A stretch of DNA of 64,000 nucleotides, from positions 1 to 64,000 of the forward strand of contig PLCS01000010.1 of the NCBI GenBank assembly GCA_003134855.1. The letters run 5' to 3'. Position numbers and translations under genes: made by a program. Shown in pieces: positions 15,993 to 26,175 of the stretch. This stretch comes from Acidobacteriaceae bacterium (GTDB lineage: Bacteria; Acidobacteriota; Terriglobia; Terriglobales; Acidobacteriaceae). Numbering within the stretch: the first letter of the stretch is position 1; the number at the start of each line of letters is the position of its first letter. The notes below the pieces were generated by a model. That model was not told the DNA's origin and did not search any database. It was given only the letters and a program-made list of their open reading frames with translations.

Positions 15993-18059
15993 TCAGAGTC
16001 CCAAGTCGTCCAAGAACTCGGATGCCGGGGCGGTACTGGTCACCAGCAGATGGTCTCGGGCGCGAGTGCAGGCAACGTAAAGTAAATGGCGCTCGGTGTT
16101 GTAAACGTCCTCAAGGTCGGCCTCATCGGTGACGGTCTCAATCCGTTCTTGGAGTGGAATGACTTCATCGTCGCAAGCCATCACTGCGACTGCCCGAAAT
16201 TCCAGACCTTTGGCCAGGTGCATGGTGCTGATTGACAGTCGTCCAATTGGCGTCGTGACGTTCTCATCAAGAACATCGAAACTGAGCGCGGCGGCGTTTG
16301 CCGCGGCTTTGGCCCGGTCCAGTTCGGTAGCAGATCGAACGAAGATCGCAATCTCGTGCGGCGGAACTCCTATCTTCGTTAGGTCCGCAATCCATTGGCC
16401 TACGATCTTGATTTCACTTGCAGCGGTCGGCAAAACTTGAATGCACGGCGCTGGGCCGTCGAATACAGAAATCGTTCCCTTGCGTTCCTCTGTGTTGCCA
16501 TCCACATCGGCAACCTCTGCCCCGAGCAGGCGGTCGGCTTTTGAGCGAATCTGATGAGAAGTCCGGTAGTTGATCTTCAATGTTGATGAGCGCCCGCGAA
16601 CATCCACCCCGAGCGCTTTCCATGAAAATGGCTGCTGGAAGATCCGCTGGCCGAGATCGCCGGCAAAGAAAAGGCCGTTCGGGCGACTAGCGCCAAGCGC
16701 GGCCAGGAATCTGAGTTGCGCTATGCTGATGTCCTGGGCTTCATCAACGACGGCGAAGTCGAACGGCGAACTAATGCCGCTGCGGTATCGACTCGCCAGG
16801 ATGTTGAAGAGTCCCGATTCCGTAATCAATCCCTGCGATTTCAGGGCAGATCGAACCTTCTCAAAGATGGACCAAAGAATGAGCCGCTGCGGTTCCTTGA
16901 GGCGTGTCTTGCGGCCCAAACGGGTCACATCGCGATAGTCCTCCCACGTATCCAATTGCCACGCATCGACAACCTGTTCCCATTCTGTCGTCAGGAATTG
17001 CAGCGAGAATTTGTTGCCATCGACCGCGCTGGCGGCCGCCTTCAAGCAAGTGATGACAGTCTCTCGCAGGGCAATCTGCGGCTTACCGATGTTCAATTCA
17101 TAGAGACGGCGGCCAATCGCGTTCATGGAGTGAACTTCAATGCGTTCACCAAGACGCGGCTCGCTGTTAATCAGCAAGCGGAGCTTGGCTCTCAATGCAT
17201 TCGCAAGAATATCCGAGAAGGTCGTGAGGAGCATCCGCGTCTCCGGGTTGGTTCGCGCAAGATGCACGGCCCGGTGCAACGCGACAATCGTCTTCCCGGT
17301 GCCCGCCGATCCCGATACTCTGGCGGGACCATTGAAGTCCTTCTGAACAAATTTGCGCTGCGCCGGATGCAGAAACACGGCCCAGCGCTCCCAAGGATAA
17401 TCGAGTGCAAGAGCAAGCTCCTCCACGTTCTTCATCACGCGGAAACGGCGTAGCGCGTCTGGATGCTCGAAGGGATTCGCGCCTACTGGCACTTGTTCTG
17501 GCAGCGGCGGCTTGATGCCGGTCGCCAGATTCAGCAGTGCCTCGGCGGCCTCGGCTGGCAGGTGTCCGGCAATCTCAAGCAGCGTGTCCTCTGTGGCCTC
17601 CCGCACGTCGGCAAGCCATTCGGACGGAACTCCGTAGGCAAGAAACTGTCCATCGGAAATGTACTTGAAGACTGGCGGCTTGGGCGGAGCTGGCTGCTCC
17701 ACTTCCACGTACTTGGGAATCTCTTGAACGCGCTCGCGGATTTCTACCAACTGCGCGGCGCCAGTCTTCGGATGTGTCTCCAACCGCCGCCGTTCGGCCC
17801 ACTGGTAGGCTTCGTCGTGGTGGTTCACATAGCAAAGCAACAGGCTGGTTCCAGTGCGGTGGACGATCAGTCGCAGGTCGAGATTGACGCGAATGGACCA
17901 GAAGTTCGGGTCTTTCGCTTTATCGAGTTTGTGGAATTGCAGACTTGGTTGCGCCGGATTCAATTGCAGATCGAAGGCCGCTGTCTTCACAGCCTTCTGC
18001 TCCTCGCCCGTCAGCTTGGCGAGACTGTCGGTGAACGTGTCTGCAATCCGGAATTCCAT
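15993..18059 (-). CDS. RelE-like domain fused to UvrD/Rep-type SF1 helicase
   Basis: A 688-residue protein. Residues 1-90 resemble a RelE/ParE-fold protein (start FRIADTFTDSLAKL, then FWSIRVNLDLRLIVHR and LLLCYVNHHDEAYQWA, the usual RelE core strands). After a linker comes a superfamily 1 helicase: Walker A GSAGTGKT (250-257), DEAQD (439-443), INYRTSHQIR and a C-terminal STMHLAKGLEFRAV plus LLYVACTRARDHLLV. It starts 12 bases after the end of the Mod-like gene and closes the four-gene operon. DNA unwinding linked to restriction is the likely role. Whether the RelE-like part cuts RNA or is only a binding module is unknown. Confidence 0.85.
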   Translation of the reverse strand: MEFRIADTFTDSLAKLTGEEQKAVKTAAFDLQLNPAQPSLQFHKLDKAKDPNFWSIRVNLDLRLIVHRTGTSLLLCYVNHHDEAYQWAERRRLETHPKTGAAQLVEIRERVQEIPKYVEVEQPAPPKPPVFKYISDGQFLAYGVPSEWLADVREATEDTLLEIAGHLPAEAAEALLNLATGIKPPLPEQVPVGANPFEHPDALRRFRVMKNVEELALALDYPWERWAVFLHPAQRKFVQKDFNGPARVSGSAGTGKTIVALHRAVHLARTNPETRMLLTTFSDILANALRAKLRLLINSEPRLGERIEVHSMNAIGRRLYELNIGKPQIALRETVITCLKAAASAVDGNKFSLQFLTTEWEQVVDAWQLDTWEDYRDVTRLGRKTRLKEPQRLILWSIFEKVRSALKSQGLITESGLFNILASRYRSGISSPFDFAVVDEAQDISIAQLRFLAALGASRPNGLFFAGDLGQRIFQQPFSWKALGVDVRGRSSTLKINYRTSHQIRSKADRLLGAEVADVDGNTEERKGTISVFDGPAPCIQVLPTAASEIKIVGQWIADLTKIGVPPHEIAIFVRSATELDRAKAAANAAALSFDVLDENVTTPIGRLSISTMHLAKGLEFRAVAVMACDDEVIPLQERIETVTDEADLEDVYNTERHLLYVACTRARDHLLVTSTAPASEFLDDLGL

Positions 18060-18071
18060 CCGCTGTCGTCC

Positions 18072-20882
18072 TCAATTCACTCGGAATACCTTCATCACTT
18101 CGTCGCCAAGGTGGTTGATAACCTTCACCGCGATTCTGCCGGAGTCGGGTTTGTCGAATGGCCGTGAGGTATCGCTGTGCAACGACTCCCATGCCTCTTG
18201 ATTGATCTCCGCTTTCAGCGTCGTCTTGAGTGCCTTGTACGGATCGTTAGCTCCCAAAAAGTAAGCGTGGCGAACGAAGAAGCTCTCTTCGTTGTAGTCG
18301 GTGTCGATGAACCAACAGGCCAGCTCATCGGGACTGCTCTGCTCAACCCGTCCAAGATGGGGCTTGAAGACATCAATGCCCTTCACCTTGACGCGAATCC
18401 GTCCGGCATCGGTATCCTGAATCTCAATGTCCGGCTCTCCGAAGATAACAAACAGATTTCCCTTACCGGTGTTCTTCAAGTCGGCGGCCATGTGAAGATC
18501 GGCATTCATGCGGGCTTTTAGCACAGGGATGCGGCCCAACTTGTTGAAGTCCGCAGAGTGCGCGTCATAGTTGAAAGCGCAGGTAATCAGCACATCAAAG
18601 TCTGCGTCGCCAGCCTCGCGGGCAGCGGAAACCAGATCGGGGCGGGAGACGGTGCCAAACTCTGGACCAATCAGGATAGCCGCTCGCTTTTCAGTCCCGT
18701 CCTGGTCGGTGTACCGCCCCTCGGCACAGACGCGATCTCCGGGCCAGGGGGCGATGGACGAGAAGGTAATCTTGTCTTCCCGATGTGCCTGCTGGACGCC
18801 GCTGATCTTCAGTGTGTCGAGGATGACCTGGACAAAATCCTGCGCGTTCCGTGCGTCCACATCGGAGGTGGCTGACGGCTCGAAGAGTTCGTCATTTTCA
18901 TCCACAGCGAGAACGCGATGCGGCGAGAGGCTCTCGACGGTGAAGGGACCGGCGACGCGCACCTTCTTATTGTCCTCGTAAGGCTTGTCGTAGAGGAATT
19001 CAAAGTCGGCTTTGGCTGCGATAGAGGCATCGATCTTCTTCTGGCGGGCGATGCGCTGCTCCCACCATTCAGCATGAAGGTCTTTAGCTGCCTGGGGCCA
19101 TGTCTTCTCAGGCTCGCGCGGAATCTCCCACTCCTGCCAATTCTTCTTGAGCGCGGCGTTCAACTTCTCCCGCAGTAGTTCGAGAACAATCTGGTACTCG
19201 TCCCAGATCACGTCGATCTCAGAATTATTGGCTATGGAACTCAGCATAATGTGAGGAATGCGCTCATAGACGAATCCTTGACGAATGTCGCCGCGCGTTG
19301 GCGCATCCGATGGCACCCTGCCTGTGATCTGGCCTTCCTTTACCTGGCCGTCTCTGGAGTCTGCAAGCAGATAGTAAGGGTAGCGAGCGCCCATTACACG
19401 AACACGTGCCAACGCCAACGCCACGCGAGAAGTATCAATCGTGATCCAACGACGGCCCCATTGTTCCGCAACATAGGCAGAAGTGCCTGAGCCACAAGTC
19501 GGATCGAGAACGAGATCACCGGGGTCCGTGGTCATCAAAATGCACCTCTGAACAACAAAAGGGAGGGTTTCGACCACATAATTCTTTTCGAGCGAAGAGC
19601 CAGAGATTATGGTATCTGTCCAGATATGGTGACGAGCTACGGCTGTGAAGTCCTTCAACTTCCTTAAATAGTTCAGGCTGTTTTTCGCCGGACTCAGGCG
19701 CCCAGCTTTCATAAGCCGCGACATTCCTAACTCATTTGTCTTCCATCTAACTTTGATGTTTGGAGTGATCTCCCGTCCAGATATTCTTACCGGAAACCAA
19801 GAGGCTGCGCCTTCACCCTTGTCGCGCCCAACACTTTGCGAGGTTATGTTATCGAACCGGATTATGTCGCCGTCTGCGTGTTCATTCTCTGGCAACGCAC
19901 TGGCGGCAGAAATGGACCCATCTGGGAGAAGAATCTTGTTGTAAGCCTCAAACGCCCCATTCCCTAGTTCTTTCGAGTAAAACGGTTCTCGGAATTTCAG
20001 TGACTCCTTTTTTTTGCAATACCAGAGCAAGTAATCGGCAACATTGCCCAGAAAGTCCGAAGTGCTGCTTGATGTCTTGAGAAAAGTGATTTGGTTTACG
20101 CAGGAATCATTGCCAAAGACTTCATCCATCAAAGCACGTACTCGGTGAACGTTCTCATCACCAATCTGCACAAAGATCGAACCGGACTCCGTCAGCAAAT
20201 CCCGTGCAACCGTCAGGCGATCCCGCAAGTATGTTAGATAGGAGTGAATTCCATCCCGCCACGTATCCCGGAACGCTTTCACCTGTTCCGGCTCGCGTGT
20301 GATGTGGTCAATGTTTCCATCCTTCACATCGCGGCTTGTCGTTGACCACTGAAAATTGGAATTGAACTTGATACCGTACGGCGGGTCAATGTAGATGCAC
20401 TGCACCTTGCCGCGCAATCCTTCACGCTCGGCCAGCGATGCCATGACTTGCAAGCTGTCGCCCAAAATCATCCGGTTCGACCAATGGGCGTCGTGCTGGT
20501 AGAACTCCGTCTTGGCATCTTCACTAGGCAGTCCGTTGAAATCGGCGAAGAGATCGAACTGTGTGTCTTTCTTCTTGCCGTTGCTCTTCTCCGTCTGCCT
20601 CCGCAGGTCGTCGATCAGTACCTTCGGGTGGACCTTCTCCTGGATGTAGAGCGGCGGCGCAGGCACAACCAGATCGGACCAGTCCAGCTCATCCTTTCCC
20701 CGCCAAACCAGTTGCGGGTCAAGATCGCGGTTGCGGCGCTCATACGCAACGCGAATCGGCACCTGCTCGTCCGTGCGCATGACGGACTGGTACTCAGCCG
20801 TGGGAATATTCTTGCGCGAGGCCTCGTCGTGCGTCAGCGTCTCAACCGTCTTCGTTGCTTGCTTTGTTTCCTTCTTCGCCAT
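18072..20882 (-). CDS. Type III-like (Mod) DNA methyltransferase
   Basis: A 936-residue protein from ATG 20880-20882; an in-frame GTG four codons earlier is an alternative. The catalytic motif DPPYG (166-170) precedes the AdoMet motif DPTCGSGT (460-467), the beta-class order of type III Mod subunits, so adenine-N6 methylation is expected. Between them are TESGSIFVQIGDENVH and a large target-recognition region. The C-terminal 450 residues are long for a Mod subunit and probably hold interaction regions. It lies between the DUF262 gene (63 bases upstream) and the RelE-UvrD gene. Confidence 0.9.
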   Translation of the reverse strand: MAKKETKQATKTVETLTHDEASRKNIPTAEYQSVMRTDEQVPIRVAYERRNRDLDPQLVWRGKDELDWSDLVVPAPPLYIQEKVHPKVLIDDLRRQTEKSNGKKKDTQFDLFADFNGLPSEDAKTEFYQHDAHWSNRMILGDSLQVMASLAEREGLRGKVQCIYIDPPYGIKFNSNFQWSTTSRDVKDGNIDHITREPEQVKAFRDTWRDGIHSYLTYLRDRLTVARDLLTESGSIFVQIGDENVHRVRALMDEVFGNDSCVNQITFLKTSSSTSDFLGNVADYLLWYCKKKESLKFREPFYSKELGNGAFEAYNKILLPDGSISAASALPENEHADGDIIRFDNITSQSVGRDKGEGAASWFPVRISGREITPNIKVRWKTNELGMSRLMKAGRLSPAKNSLNYLRKLKDFTAVARHHIWTDTIISGSSLEKNYVVETLPFVVQRCILMTTDPGDLVLDPTCGSGTSAYVAEQWGRRWITIDTSRVALALARVRVMGARYPYYLLADSRDGQVKEGQITGRVPSDAPTRGDIRQGFVYERIPHIMLSSIANNSEIDVIWDEYQIVLELLREKLNAALKKNWQEWEIPREPEKTWPQAAKDLHAEWWEQRIARQKKIDASIAAKADFEFLYDKPYEDNKKVRVAGPFTVESLSPHRVLAVDENDELFEPSATSDVDARNAQDFVQVILDTLKISGVQQAHREDKITFSSIAPWPGDRVCAEGRYTDQDGTEKRAAILIGPEFGTVSRPDLVSAAREAGDADFDVLITCAFNYDAHSADFNKLGRIPVLKARMNADLHMAADLKNTGKGNLFVIFGEPDIEIQDTDAGRIRVKVKGIDVFKPHLGRVEQSSPDELACWFIDTDYNEESFFVRHAYFLGANDPYKALKTTLKAEINQEAWESLHSDTSRPFDKPDSGRIAVKVINHLGDEVMKVFRVN

Positions 20883-20945
20883 TTGCCCGCCCACATTTTC
20901 AAAGAGACTGTTTCAGAGATACCCGGATTCATTCTGCACAATGCG

Positions 20946-22859
20946 TCAATCGATACCTTCAAACTTGTACATTTCCATCAGCAATCCGCACATTCGGTTT
21001 GTCCGGGCTTCGATGAACTCTGGAGTCCACACAGTGGCAGTCGCCAAGCTAATCTGAGACTTTCCTATCTTGAAGGACAACTTGTTGAGTTCCAGTCCAT
21101 TTCGATAGCCGATATTGATGCTGTGTCCAAGAAACTTACGGTTCTCGGCAAGTGCCTGCTTCTTAGGAAATGGAGCGGCGGCCAGTTGAGAATTGTAGCC
21201 GCTAAGCGTCAGATTGCCCAGTCTATCGACGTGTTTCTCATGCAAGTTGGATGCCATTTTCTTATCGCCATCAGCAATCATTTCAACCCAGGCATCAGAA
21301 ATAGTCTCATTTTGTGGAAGCACATGCTCAACTGTCCAAACGAATTTGTCGCCCTCGTTTCTTGCCCAGAAATCCGGAGCATACTCGCGAGAACGATGGG
21401 TCTCATCAATCTTGATGAGCAAGTACCTAGTCATCCCAGCGTTTGAAGAATACATCCCGCCCTTCAAAGCTTCTTCAAATGTCGCCCTGTCAGCGAACTG
21501 ATCGCGTTTCAATAGTTTGTCGCGAAAGAAATCAAAGCTCAGTGCGCCGCCTTTAGCTATTCGAGATTGACAGGCTTGAATGAGATCCATGTGAGCCTGG
21601 TCAAGATCGCGTGTGCTTGGAAAATCTGTCACATTTCGACGAACGTAAAAACGTTGCAAAAGATCGACCGCACGAGGAAGGAAGTCCGGTTCGGCCAACT
21701 TCTTTGCGGGAAGTGAAAAGAGGTAGAGAAGAACCTGATATGCAGGAGCCGCATTAATGCGGGCAAGGTCAATTAGCTGCGAGCACATGGCTTTCTTGAA
21801 ATCAGCATCATCAGGATCGATGAGTCGTCCATATAGCGCCGCCATTTCGCAAAGCCTGTCGAACACAGTTTGCGCATTGTTCTTGATGAGCTTCTCATAG
21901 ATGGCAATGATCTTCGATTTGACGGCGCGGGGTATTCCATCGACCTTGACGGAGGGGTCCCATCGGAACGCGTTGTAAAAATGCCGCAAGAACCGTTCCT
22001 GGTCTGAGGCATCCGGTATAGCGCCAATGATTTGTTGCCATCGTTCATACGATTCATCGATATTTATGCGATGCTGCTTTTCCATTTCTGCAAGCATCTT
22101 GTTCTTTATTATGTCTATTGCCGAGAGAGGAACGCCGCGGTTGTTGAGTGTTTCAAACAAAGTAAACGCGTCTGCCTGCGAGGAAACCGAGATGTGGACA
22201 AAGTTAAGCTCATTAATCTTGGATACCAGCGCCAGTAAACTCTTGGTATCATCGGGGATTTTGTCAACGAAAAATCGATACGCTTTTGCCATTAATCGAT
22301 TTCCAAGGTATCTGGGTCTTTCGCGGTTCTTGAGGAGGCCAATTTCACCGAGAAGGTACAGATAGTCTTCCAGGTTTCTGTTTTGGCTGCTCGGCTGAAC
22401 ACGCAAGAAACACATCTTTGAAAGTTCGATCCAACCACCAAGTTCCTCTTTGCGGTATTCGCCTTGCTTCTTTTTCTTAACCAGTTTATTCCGCAGACTT
22501 GTGAGAGCATTCTGAAAGTCCTGACGATCTTCTTCGTCGTCGAATGGTTGTGTCTTTTCGAGCAAGGTGAGGCGTTCGTAGATGACCATCATCAACAATG
22601 ACAGAGTGGTCAGTCTTTGCTGGCCGTCCACAACCTCGTAAATCAACTCATCTCCAGGGACTGGAGAATCTCCATCTTTGACGCAGATGAGCGATCCCAT
22701 AAAGTATCCTGCGTCGTTCTCGTCAATGTCCTGAAGCAGTCGGTCCCAATTCAACCCTCTCCATGTGTATTCGCGCTGATACTTGGGAACGTGGTAATGT
22801 TCCCGCGCACCCTGATCGCTACTGATAATCTTGGCGAACGGCATACTATGAGCATTCAT
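20946..22859 (-). CDS. DUF262-DUF1524 (GmrSD-like) nuclease
   Basis: A 637-residue protein with an N-terminal DUF262 domain, YQREYTW (27-33) and VVDGQQRLTTL (77-87), the ParB-like nucleotide-binding motifs. It ends in a DUF1524 HNH region (EHVLPQN and RLGNLTLSGYNSQL, about residues 505-565). This is the layout of GmrSD-type modification-dependent restriction enzymes and related defence proteins. Its start overlaps the stop of the Res-like gene (ATGA at 22856-22859), so it belongs to the same operon. It may attack modified phage DNA that escapes the methylation-sensitive pair. Confidence 0.88.
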   Translation of the reverse strand: MNAHSMPFAKIISSDQGAREHYHVPKYQREYTWRGLNWDRLLQDIDENDAGYFMGSLICVKDGDSPVPGDELIYEVVDGQQRLTTLSLLMMVIYERLTLLEKTQPFDDEEDRQDFQNALTSLRNKLVKKKKQGEYRKEELGGWIELSKMCFLRVQPSSQNRNLEDYLYLLGEIGLLKNRERPRYLGNRLMAKAYRFFVDKIPDDTKSLLALVSKINELNFVHISVSSQADAFTLFETLNNRGVPLSAIDIIKNKMLAEMEKQHRINIDESYERWQQIIGAIPDASDQERFLRHFYNAFRWDPSVKVDGIPRAVKSKIIAIYEKLIKNNAQTVFDRLCEMAALYGRLIDPDDADFKKAMCSQLIDLARINAAPAYQVLLYLFSLPAKKLAEPDFLPRAVDLLQRFYVRRNVTDFPSTRDLDQAHMDLIQACQSRIAKGGALSFDFFRDKLLKRDQFADRATFEEALKGGMYSSNAGMTRYLLIKIDETHRSREYAPDFWARNEGDKFVWTVEHVLPQNETISDAWVEMIADGDKKMASNLHEKHVDRLGNLTLSGYNSQLAAAPFPKKQALAENRKFLGHSINIGYRNGLELNKLSFKIGKSQISLATATVWTPEFIEARTNRMCGLLMEMYKFEGID

Positions 22860-25800
22860 ATTGTCCCTGCCTCACATTCGGCCGTTGTAAACGGCAGCAG
22901 CATTTTGTGAAACTCTTCCTCGACCTTGGCTGCGAAATTCGCTTCCATGGCATAGACCTCTGTGAACTCGGCAAAGGCCCAACGGCCGAATTTGCCGCTG
23001 TTGTTCACGCCGGGAATCCAGTAGGTCCGCATCGTCTCCGCCTTGTCCTTTGCATCCTCACGTCTGTAACCCTTGATCTCGACTACCAGATGGAGCAGGT
23101 CCTCGTCTCCATGTCCATCATCGACCAGGACAATGAAGTCTGGCCGGTAGATGCGGCTAACTGAACCATAGCGGTATGGAACCTCAAAGCTGAGCGAGTG
23201 ATTCTTGACGTATGCCTTGACGCGGGGATGCGACTCGGCCACACGGCAGAATTCGCCCTCCCAATCACTGTCGAGAATGACCCAGTTGATGTGGCAGCGG
23301 TCAGCCCTTGTCTGCCAGCGGTCTGTCTTGGACGTGGTGAAATTGACGAAGTTGGTTGATCCGGTCGGGTTATAGGGGTCAAGAAGCGCCTTGATGGGTG
23401 CTTTGCCGATGGTGTCCGCCGTGATAGCCGCCGTGATGCGGTTGCAGGCTTCATCGGCAAGCTGGCGAATCATGAGCTGCGCCGGATAGGTGCCGCCAGA
23501 GCAAGTAAGGCAGGTTTCTAGCCATTCCTTGGTGATGCGCTTGAGTTGACCGAAGAGGTTGTACTTTGCCTCTTCACCGGGTTCGCGCCACTTGGTAGTC
23601 AGCAGGTGCGCGGTCAACGTGTAGAGAACTGTAGAAGAGCGGATGTCGCCAAGATGTTCCACGGTGAGGTTCACATCTTCACCGATGATGCCGGAGTTGT
23701 TGGTGATGGTGGGACCAACGTACTCAGGGGTCAGATGGAATTTGTGGTTTTCATTGAATTTGGCAGTGAGCCGGTCTTCGGGCAGTTCCACGCGGTAGCC
23801 CAATACTCGCGGGAACCGAATCTCCAGTGCATCCCGCTCAGGCCGCATGGCCTTGACGTGAATTGTCTCGCGGGGCTTTTGCGGCGGGGCCACGACGGGC
23901 TTCGCCGCGAAGTCAAAGGGGATGCCGAGTACGTCCGCATACTCGACATTGAAAAGCCCCTCTTCATTGAGGTCATAAGACTGGCGGCGAAGAGCGCGGC
24001 CAATGACCTGTTCGCATAGAAGCTGTGTGCCAAAGGCGCGGATGCCGAGTACGTGTGTAACGGTGTTGGCGTCCCACCCCTCGGTGAGCATCGAAACGGA
24101 GACTACACAACGGATGGATTCGCCTAGCTTTCCAGGTTTGCCAACCGTATTCATGACCTCGCGGAGCAATTCCTGATCGGAGATGTTATCGCCCGCTTGT
24201 TGGTCGCCGGTCCGCTCGATTATATCGCGACGGAATTGCTCGATCTCAGCGGCGGCCATCTCGCGGAACCTGGGATCGAGAGCTTCCCCGGATTCGAGTT
24301 CTTCGCTGTCGATCAGTAAGGTGTGCGCTCGATGGACCGGGTTGCCGTGCTCGTCGAAATTCTGGAAGAGATCGAGCCGCCCGTTTTCAGTTTTGGTTGA
24401 ACCGTCGGCGTTGGTTCGGGTGAAACCGGAGATATAGTCGTAGACCAGCTTCGAGGTAGAGGTGTTGTTGCAAACGACTATGAAGCAAGGAGGAACGCTG
24501 ATCCCGGCATCTTTCCACGATTCGTATGTCAGCTTGTAATGCCCGTAGAGGGCTTCGAGCGCCGTGACCAACTTGGCCGGCAAGTTGAGCGGATCAAGAG
24601 CGTCGCCTTTGCCGCGCCCCTTCTTGGGCATATCCTTGCGGATATGCTCCCAAAGGTTGCGGAATACTGGCGTCTCTTCGCCGGAAATGTTGTCGGCAAC
24701 CGGAACGCGGGGTAGCTTCACGATGCCGCATTCAATCGCATCCATCAGCGAGAAATCGCTCATCGTCCAATGGAAGAGAGTGCCCTCGTTATAGCCGGAG
24801 CCACGGAGAAAGAATGGGGTTGCTGATAGATCAACGATGCGGGCGATGCCTAACTTACGCTGAACAATCTCCAAACCGCTGATCCAAAGTCGAGCGGCCT
24901 CGTTGTTCTTTTCAGCCTCCTGCTTTTCTTCGCCCGATAGATCCTCTTCGTCTGGATCGTGAGGCCTTTCCCGGTAGCAGTGATGGGCTTCGTCATTGAG
25001 TACCAGTATGTTTTTCAGGCCCATCAGGTCAGGCATGACCCGCTGAACCATCTGCCCTTCAGTTTCCAGCGTCATCAAAGGCTCGCCCCGGCCCTGAAGA
25101 AGTGACCGTCCGCCCTTGGAAATGTCCAGCCGCTCCCGCATCTTGAAGGCATGGTAGTTCGTAATAACGATTTTGGCGCGCTGGATGTCGTCGAGCATGT
25201 CGGATGGGACCAACTCCCGGCTGGCATAGTAGCTGTCGGGGTCGTTGGGCTGGAGAACGCGGAGTCGATCCTTGATGGTGAGACCGGGCGCAACGATCAG
25301 AAAGCCGCGGGTGAAATGCGTACTGCCTGGGCGACGAACGGCATTGACGGTCTGCCAGGCTATCAGCATGGCCATGACCGTGGTCTTGCCCGCGCCGGTC
25401 GCCAACTTCAAGGCTAGGCGCATGAGTCCCGGATTGGCGGCGGCATTCGAGTTGGCAAGGTGCTCGATGAAGCCCTTGCCCGTTTTTCCCATCTTTGGAG
25501 CAACCTCGGTCAGCCAGATGGCCGTTTCGGCAGCTTCGATCTGGCAAAAGAATGGCCGGATGCCCGCGAACTTGTGGTGTCGCCAATGCTGGAGAAGCCG
25601 CACCGTTTCGGGAGTGACAAGCCAATCATTCGGGTTCGGCAACTGCCGCCAACGGTCCACCTGATAGCGCAGATCATTGATGATCGGCGTGGGGTCGTAT
25701 TGCTGCGCCGCCGTAGAGAGGCCAACTCCCTCATTGAAAACGAGTGTTTCCTGAGTCGCGGACTTCTTCCGCTTGCGAGGCTTGGGAATCGGCGTGATGT

Positions 25801-25927
25801 ACTTCGCCACGCGCCGGGATTCAGTCGTCTGCTGAGTAGGCTGGCCGTCAGCGTCGAGTTCCCAATGCCGGGTCGGGCACTCATAGGGCGAATTGAGAAT
25901 CGGATGCTGAAAAAAGTGGTCTTCCAT
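22856..25927 (-). CDS. Type III-like restriction subunit (Res): SF2 helicase-nuclease
   Basis: A 1023-residue protein from ATG 25925-25927 (a GGAG site lies upstream; a longer frame looks unsupported). It has a superfamily 2 helicase core with Walker A ATGAGKTT (175-182) and DEAH (312-315), and a helicase C-terminal part with SVSMLTEGWDANTVTHVLGIR and QVIGRALRR. The PD-(D/E)xK nuclease is at the end: Asp930 (YRPDFIVL) and Glu950-x-Lys952 (VVEIKG). It resembles the BPTD_3080 family that pairs with beta-class methyltransferases. First gene of the Res/DUF262/Mod/RelE-UvrD operon. Confidence 0.92.
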   Translation of the reverse strand: MEDHFFQHPILNSPYECPTRHWELDADGQPTQQTTESRRVAKYITPIPKPRKRKKSATQETLVFNEGVGLSTAAQQYDPTPIINDLRYQVDRWRQLPNPNDWLVTPETVRLLQHWRHHKFAGIRPFFCQIEAAETAIWLTEVAPKMGKTGKGFIEHLANSNAAANPGLMRLALKLATGAGKTTVMAMLIAWQTVNAVRRPGSTHFTRGFLIVAPGLTIKDRLRVLQPNDPDSYYASRELVPSDMLDDIQRAKIVITNYHAFKMRERLDISKGGRSLLQGRGEPLMTLETEGQMVQRVMPDLMGLKNILVLNDEAHHCYRERPHDPDEEDLSGEEKQEAEKNNEAARLWISGLEIVQRKLGIARIVDLSATPFFLRGSGYNEGTLFHWTMSDFSLMDAIECGIVKLPRVPVADNISGEETPVFRNLWEHIRKDMPKKGRGKGDALDPLNLPAKLVTALEALYGHYKLTYESWKDAGISVPPCFIVVCNNTSTSKLVYDYISGFTRTNADGSTKTENGRLDLFQNFDEHGNPVHRAHTLLIDSEELESGEALDPRFREMAAAEIEQFRRDIIERTGDQQAGDNISDQELLREVMNTVGKPGKLGESIRCVVSVSMLTEGWDANTVTHVLGIRAFGTQLLCEQVIGRALRRQSYDLNEEGLFNVEYADVLGIPFDFAAKPVVAPPQKPRETIHVKAMRPERDALEIRFPRVLGYRVELPEDRLTAKFNENHKFHLTPEYVGPTITNNSGIIGEDVNLTVEHLGDIRSSTVLYTLTAHLLTTKWREPGEEAKYNLFGQLKRITKEWLETCLTCSGGTYPAQLMIRQLADEACNRITAAITADTIGKAPIKALLDPYNPTGSTNFVNFTTSKTDRWQTRADRCHINWVILDSDWEGEFCRVAESHPRVKAYVKNHSLSFEVPYRYGSVSRIYRPDFIVLVDDGHGDEDLLHLVVEIKGYRREDAKDKAETMRTYWIPGVNNSGKFGRWAFAEFTEVYAMEANFAAKVEEEFHKMLLPFTTAECEAGTI

Positions 25928-26175
25928 GTTTGAGCCGCGCGCTCCAGGTGATGCTCTTTCAGAATTATCCGCAAATGCCCTGGATGCCTGACATTTAGGC
26001 ACCCATCACGGTGTGCCTTCCAGTTTCGAGTAAACCGGAGGCGCTGTGTGGAGAACGCTTACAAGTGTATCCTCTACGGTCGTGATCGACATTCCCTTTC
26101 GTTACATCATATTCGTTCTGAGAGGGAATCGGAGCGATTGGCGGAAGGTGAAGCGCGAGGCAGCAGCGTTGACTC

